DNA of 64,000 nucleotides from JAKEFM01 sp035695825 (GTDB lineage: Bacteria; Planctomycetota; UBA1135; JAKEFM01), in the NCBI GenBank assembly GCA_035695825.1, contig DASRRH010000022.1:310001-374000 (forward strand), read 5' to 3'. This document shows positions 62,179 to 64,000 of the stretch, one piece after another; the first letter of the stretch is position 1; the number at the start of each line of letters is the position of its first letter. Position numbers and translations under genes: made by a program. A model generated the notes under the pieces. It was not told the DNA's origin and made no database searches. It was given only the letters and a program-made list of their open reading frames with translations.

Positions 62179-64000
62179 TCAGCGCTTCTCCGGGTCCGCC
62201 GCGCCCCGCCAGAGGAGGAATCCGAGCGAGGCGAGCACGAGGAGACCGAAGAGGTCGCTTTCCGGCAGGCCAAGAGGCAGGTGTCGCAGGACGGCGACGG
62301 TGGGATGGAAGCCGCTGTCGCGGTCGAAGCCGGGGAGGAAGCCGAGCATCGCGGCGGCGATGCCGAGGATCGAAGCCCCCGCGATCAGGCCCGAGCCGTA
62401 GAGCGTGCCCTGCGGCTCGTCCTCCGCGTCGGGCGCGCGGCGGTACGTCGCGTCGGCGATCCTGCGGACGAGGCCCCCGAGGAAGACCGGCATCGTCGAG
62501 CTGAGCGGCAGGTAGACGCCGACCGAGAACGTGAGGGAGCGGAAGCCGAGGAGCTCGACGAACGCGGCGATCGCGACTCCGATCAGGATCAGGTCCCAGG
62601 GGAGGCGGCGCGTGAGGAGGCCGTCGATGACGACCGACATGAGCTTCGCCTGCGGTGCCTGCAGGCGCCCCGCGCCGATCCCGTCCTCGCGGAGCCACCG
62701 CGCCTGCCCGCTCTCCGGGTCGACGAGGTAGGTGCCCTCGGCTTGGGCTCCCGGGAGATCCTCGCGCGAGAGGCGCACGAAGAGGTACGAGCGCCCGTCC
62801 GTGAGGCCGCGCACGGCCTCGGCGCGGTCCCGGGCGGCTCGGGGCACGGCGAAGGGAGCCTCGACCGCCGACTCCCTCGTCTCGGCGAGGTTCAAGAGGT
62901 AAGCGGTCCAGCCCACGGCGAGGACCGAGGTGAGGACGCCGATCCCGAGCGCCGCCTGCTGCTTCACCGGCGTCGCGCCGACGAGGAACCCGGTCTTCAG
63001 GTCCTGCGAGCAGGTGCCCGCGTTGCTGATCGCGATGCAGACGACCGCGCCCACCATGAGCGCGAGGCGGCTATAGGCCGAGCCCTCCCACCCGACGAGG
63101 AGGAAGATCGCGCAGGTCGCCATCAGCACGCCGATCGTCATGCCGGAGAGGGGGCAGGAGGAGGAGCCGACCTCGCCCGTGATCCGCGACGAAACGACGG
63201 AGAAGAGGAACCCGAGGACGAGGATGAGCAAGGCCCCGAGCAGGTTCATGTGGAAGGCCGGCGCCGCCACGATGAACGCGACGAGGAGGAGCGCCCCCCC
63301 CAGGAGGACGGGGACCGGCGCGTCCCGGTCCGTGCGCAGGGTCGAGGCCGCGCCGGAGCCGCTTCCCAGGATCCCCCTCGCGGAGGCCCGGACCGAGGAG
63401 ACGATCGAGGGGAGAGCGCGGGCGAGAGCGAAGATCCCCCCCGTCGCGACCGCGCCCGCGCCGATGTGCTTGACGTAGCTCGTCCAGATCTCGCCGGGCG
63501 ACATGTCGCGGATCAGCCCGGAGGCGGGGGCGAGGGGGGAGGAGGCGCCCGAGCCGAAGAGCGCGATGATCGGCACGAGGACGAAGGAGGCGAGCAGGCT
63601 CCCCGCGACCATGAGGAGCGAGGTTCGGTAGCCGATGATGTAGCCGACGCCGACGAGCTCGGGAGCGACGTCGGAGGCGACCGCGGCGCCCTTGAAGAAC
63701 GAGACGGGCCAGGCGACCGTCGCCTTGGCGCCGCCGAGGAGGGCCTGGAACGCCTTGAAGGCGGCTCCGACGCCGAGGCCGACGAAGACCTTGCCCGCCG
63801 ACGTGCCCCCCTTCTCGCCGGCCCGGAGGATCTCGGCGCAGGCCTTCCCCTCGGGGTAGCGGAGCACCCCGTGCTCCTTGACGATCAGGTAGCGGCGGAG
63901 CGGGACCATCATCAGGACGCCGAGGATCCCGCCCGTCAGCGCGATCAGGGTCGTCAGGCCGACCTCGAGGGGGTGGCCGAGGAAGATCAGCGCCGGGACG
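62179..64000 (-). CDS. OPT family oligopeptide transporter, partial
   Basis: The gene runs off the right edge, so its N-terminus is missing; about 607 codons are present. At least ten hydrophobic segments are visible, with OPT-family blocks such as VLRYPEGKACAEILRAGE, GGIFALARALPSIVSS and ISNAGTCSQDLKTGFLVGAT. Proteins of this bacterial OPT group move small peptides or metal-chelates across the membrane. The C-terminus ends in ADPEKR. The frame extends beyond 63912 to the edge with LIFLGHPLEVGLTTLIALTG, so no start is in the window. Confidence 0.9.
   Translation of the reverse strand, partial: VPALIFLGHPLEVGLTTLIALTGGILGVLMMVPLRRYLIVKEHGVLRYPEGKACAEILRAGEKGGTSAGKVFVGLGVGAAFKAFQALLGGAKATVAWPVSFFKGAAVASDVAPELVGVGYIIGYRTSLLMVAGSLLASFVLVPIIALFGSGASSPLAPASGLIRDMSPGEIWTSYVKHIGAGAVATGGIFALARALPSIVSSVRASARGILGSGSGAASTLRTDRDAPVPVLLGGALLLVAFIVAAPAFHMNLLGALLILVLGFLFSVVSSRITGEVGSSSCPLSGMTIGVLMATCAIFLLVGWEGSAYSRLALMVGAVVCIAISNAGTCSQDLKTGFLVGATPVKQQAALGIGVLTSVLAVGWTAYLLNLAETRESAVEAPFAVPRAARDRAEAVRGLTDGRSYLFVRLSREDLPGAQAEGTYLVDPESGQARWLREDGIGAGRLQAPQAKLMSVVIDGLLTRRLPWDLILIGVAIAAFVELLGFRSLTFSVGVYLPLSSTMPVFLGGLVRRIADATYRRAPDAEDEPQGTLYGSGLIAGASILGIAAAMLGFLPGFDRDSGFHPTVAVLRHLPLGLPESDLFGLLVLASLGFLLWRGAADPEKR

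Overview
This 64 kb window is one very GC-rich bacterial chromosome segment with dense, mostly short-spaced genes, many 4-bp ATGA or GTGA overlaps, and frequent GTG starts. A DUF1501/DUF1800 pair, secreted FG-GAP, Kelch/MBG and Gly/Pro-rich proteins, TPR-tailed sulfatase-like and DUF2723 membrane proteins, NtrC-type regulators and an ECF sigma operon suggest an environmental Planctomycetota or a similar large-genome lineage. That assignment is inference: there is no rRNA or other phylogenetic marker here beyond housekeeping genes (carB, lipB, tal, tRNA-Leu).

Layout. 0-3.5 kb: end of an S46 peptidase, DUF1501 and DUF1800 proteins, and lipB. 3.7-9.8 kb: a DUF4932-type metallopeptidase, a histidine kinase/NtrC regulator pair, a DUF4397 protein and a single-domain receiver. 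9.9-14.8 kb: a lipoprotein joining a YncE-like propeller to a phosphoesterase, then transaldolase and a saccharopine-dehydrogenase-like enzyme. 15.2-23.5 kb: a 14-repeat FG-GAP/VCBS secreted protein behind a candidate sigma-54 promoter, a sulfatase-like/DUF2723 pair that both end in TPRs, and another secreted protein. 23.5-24.1 kb: a gene-poor stretch holding a HEAT-repeat remnant and a degenerate 30-bp tandem repeat. 24.1-34.2 kb: an alpha/beta hydrolase and a complete phosphate locus read right to left as phoB-phoR-pstB-pstS-pstC-pstA-phoU, in which PstC carries a large WD40-like periplasmic insert. 34.3-43.1 kb: aminotransferase, a membrane-anchored protein of unknown function, tRNA-Leu(GAG), a DUF1579 protein, a GH113-like glycosidase and carB. 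43.2-48.3 kb: a 1701-residue secreted Kelch/MBG protein with ten tandem units of exactly 246 bp. 48.6-51.6 kb: an ECF sigma factor, a putative membrane anti-sigma factor, a helical exported protein and an internally duplicated secreted protein. 51.7-58.5 kb: accessory material, including an IS1634-like transposase remnant, secreted proteins, a small YjzC-like gene and a 0.95-kb gene-free stretch. 58.5-64 kb: a stand-alone Fis-like protein next to an NtrC regulator with a homologous C-terminus, its overlapping sensor kinase, and a truncated OPT-family transporter.

Functionally, the region mixes housekeeping metabolism with phosphate-starvation sensing and uptake, at least three signalling modules (two NtrC-type pairs and one ECF module) and a large secreted or surface proteome. 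Several secreted proteins end in similar Gly/Pro-rich beta modules, which may be a shared sorting or attachment domain. The least explained items are the 30-bp repeat at 23.87-24.05 kb, the 246-bp MBG array, the recurrent C-terminal module and the stand-alone Fis-like protein. No CRISPR array, prophage or complete insertion sequence was seen.
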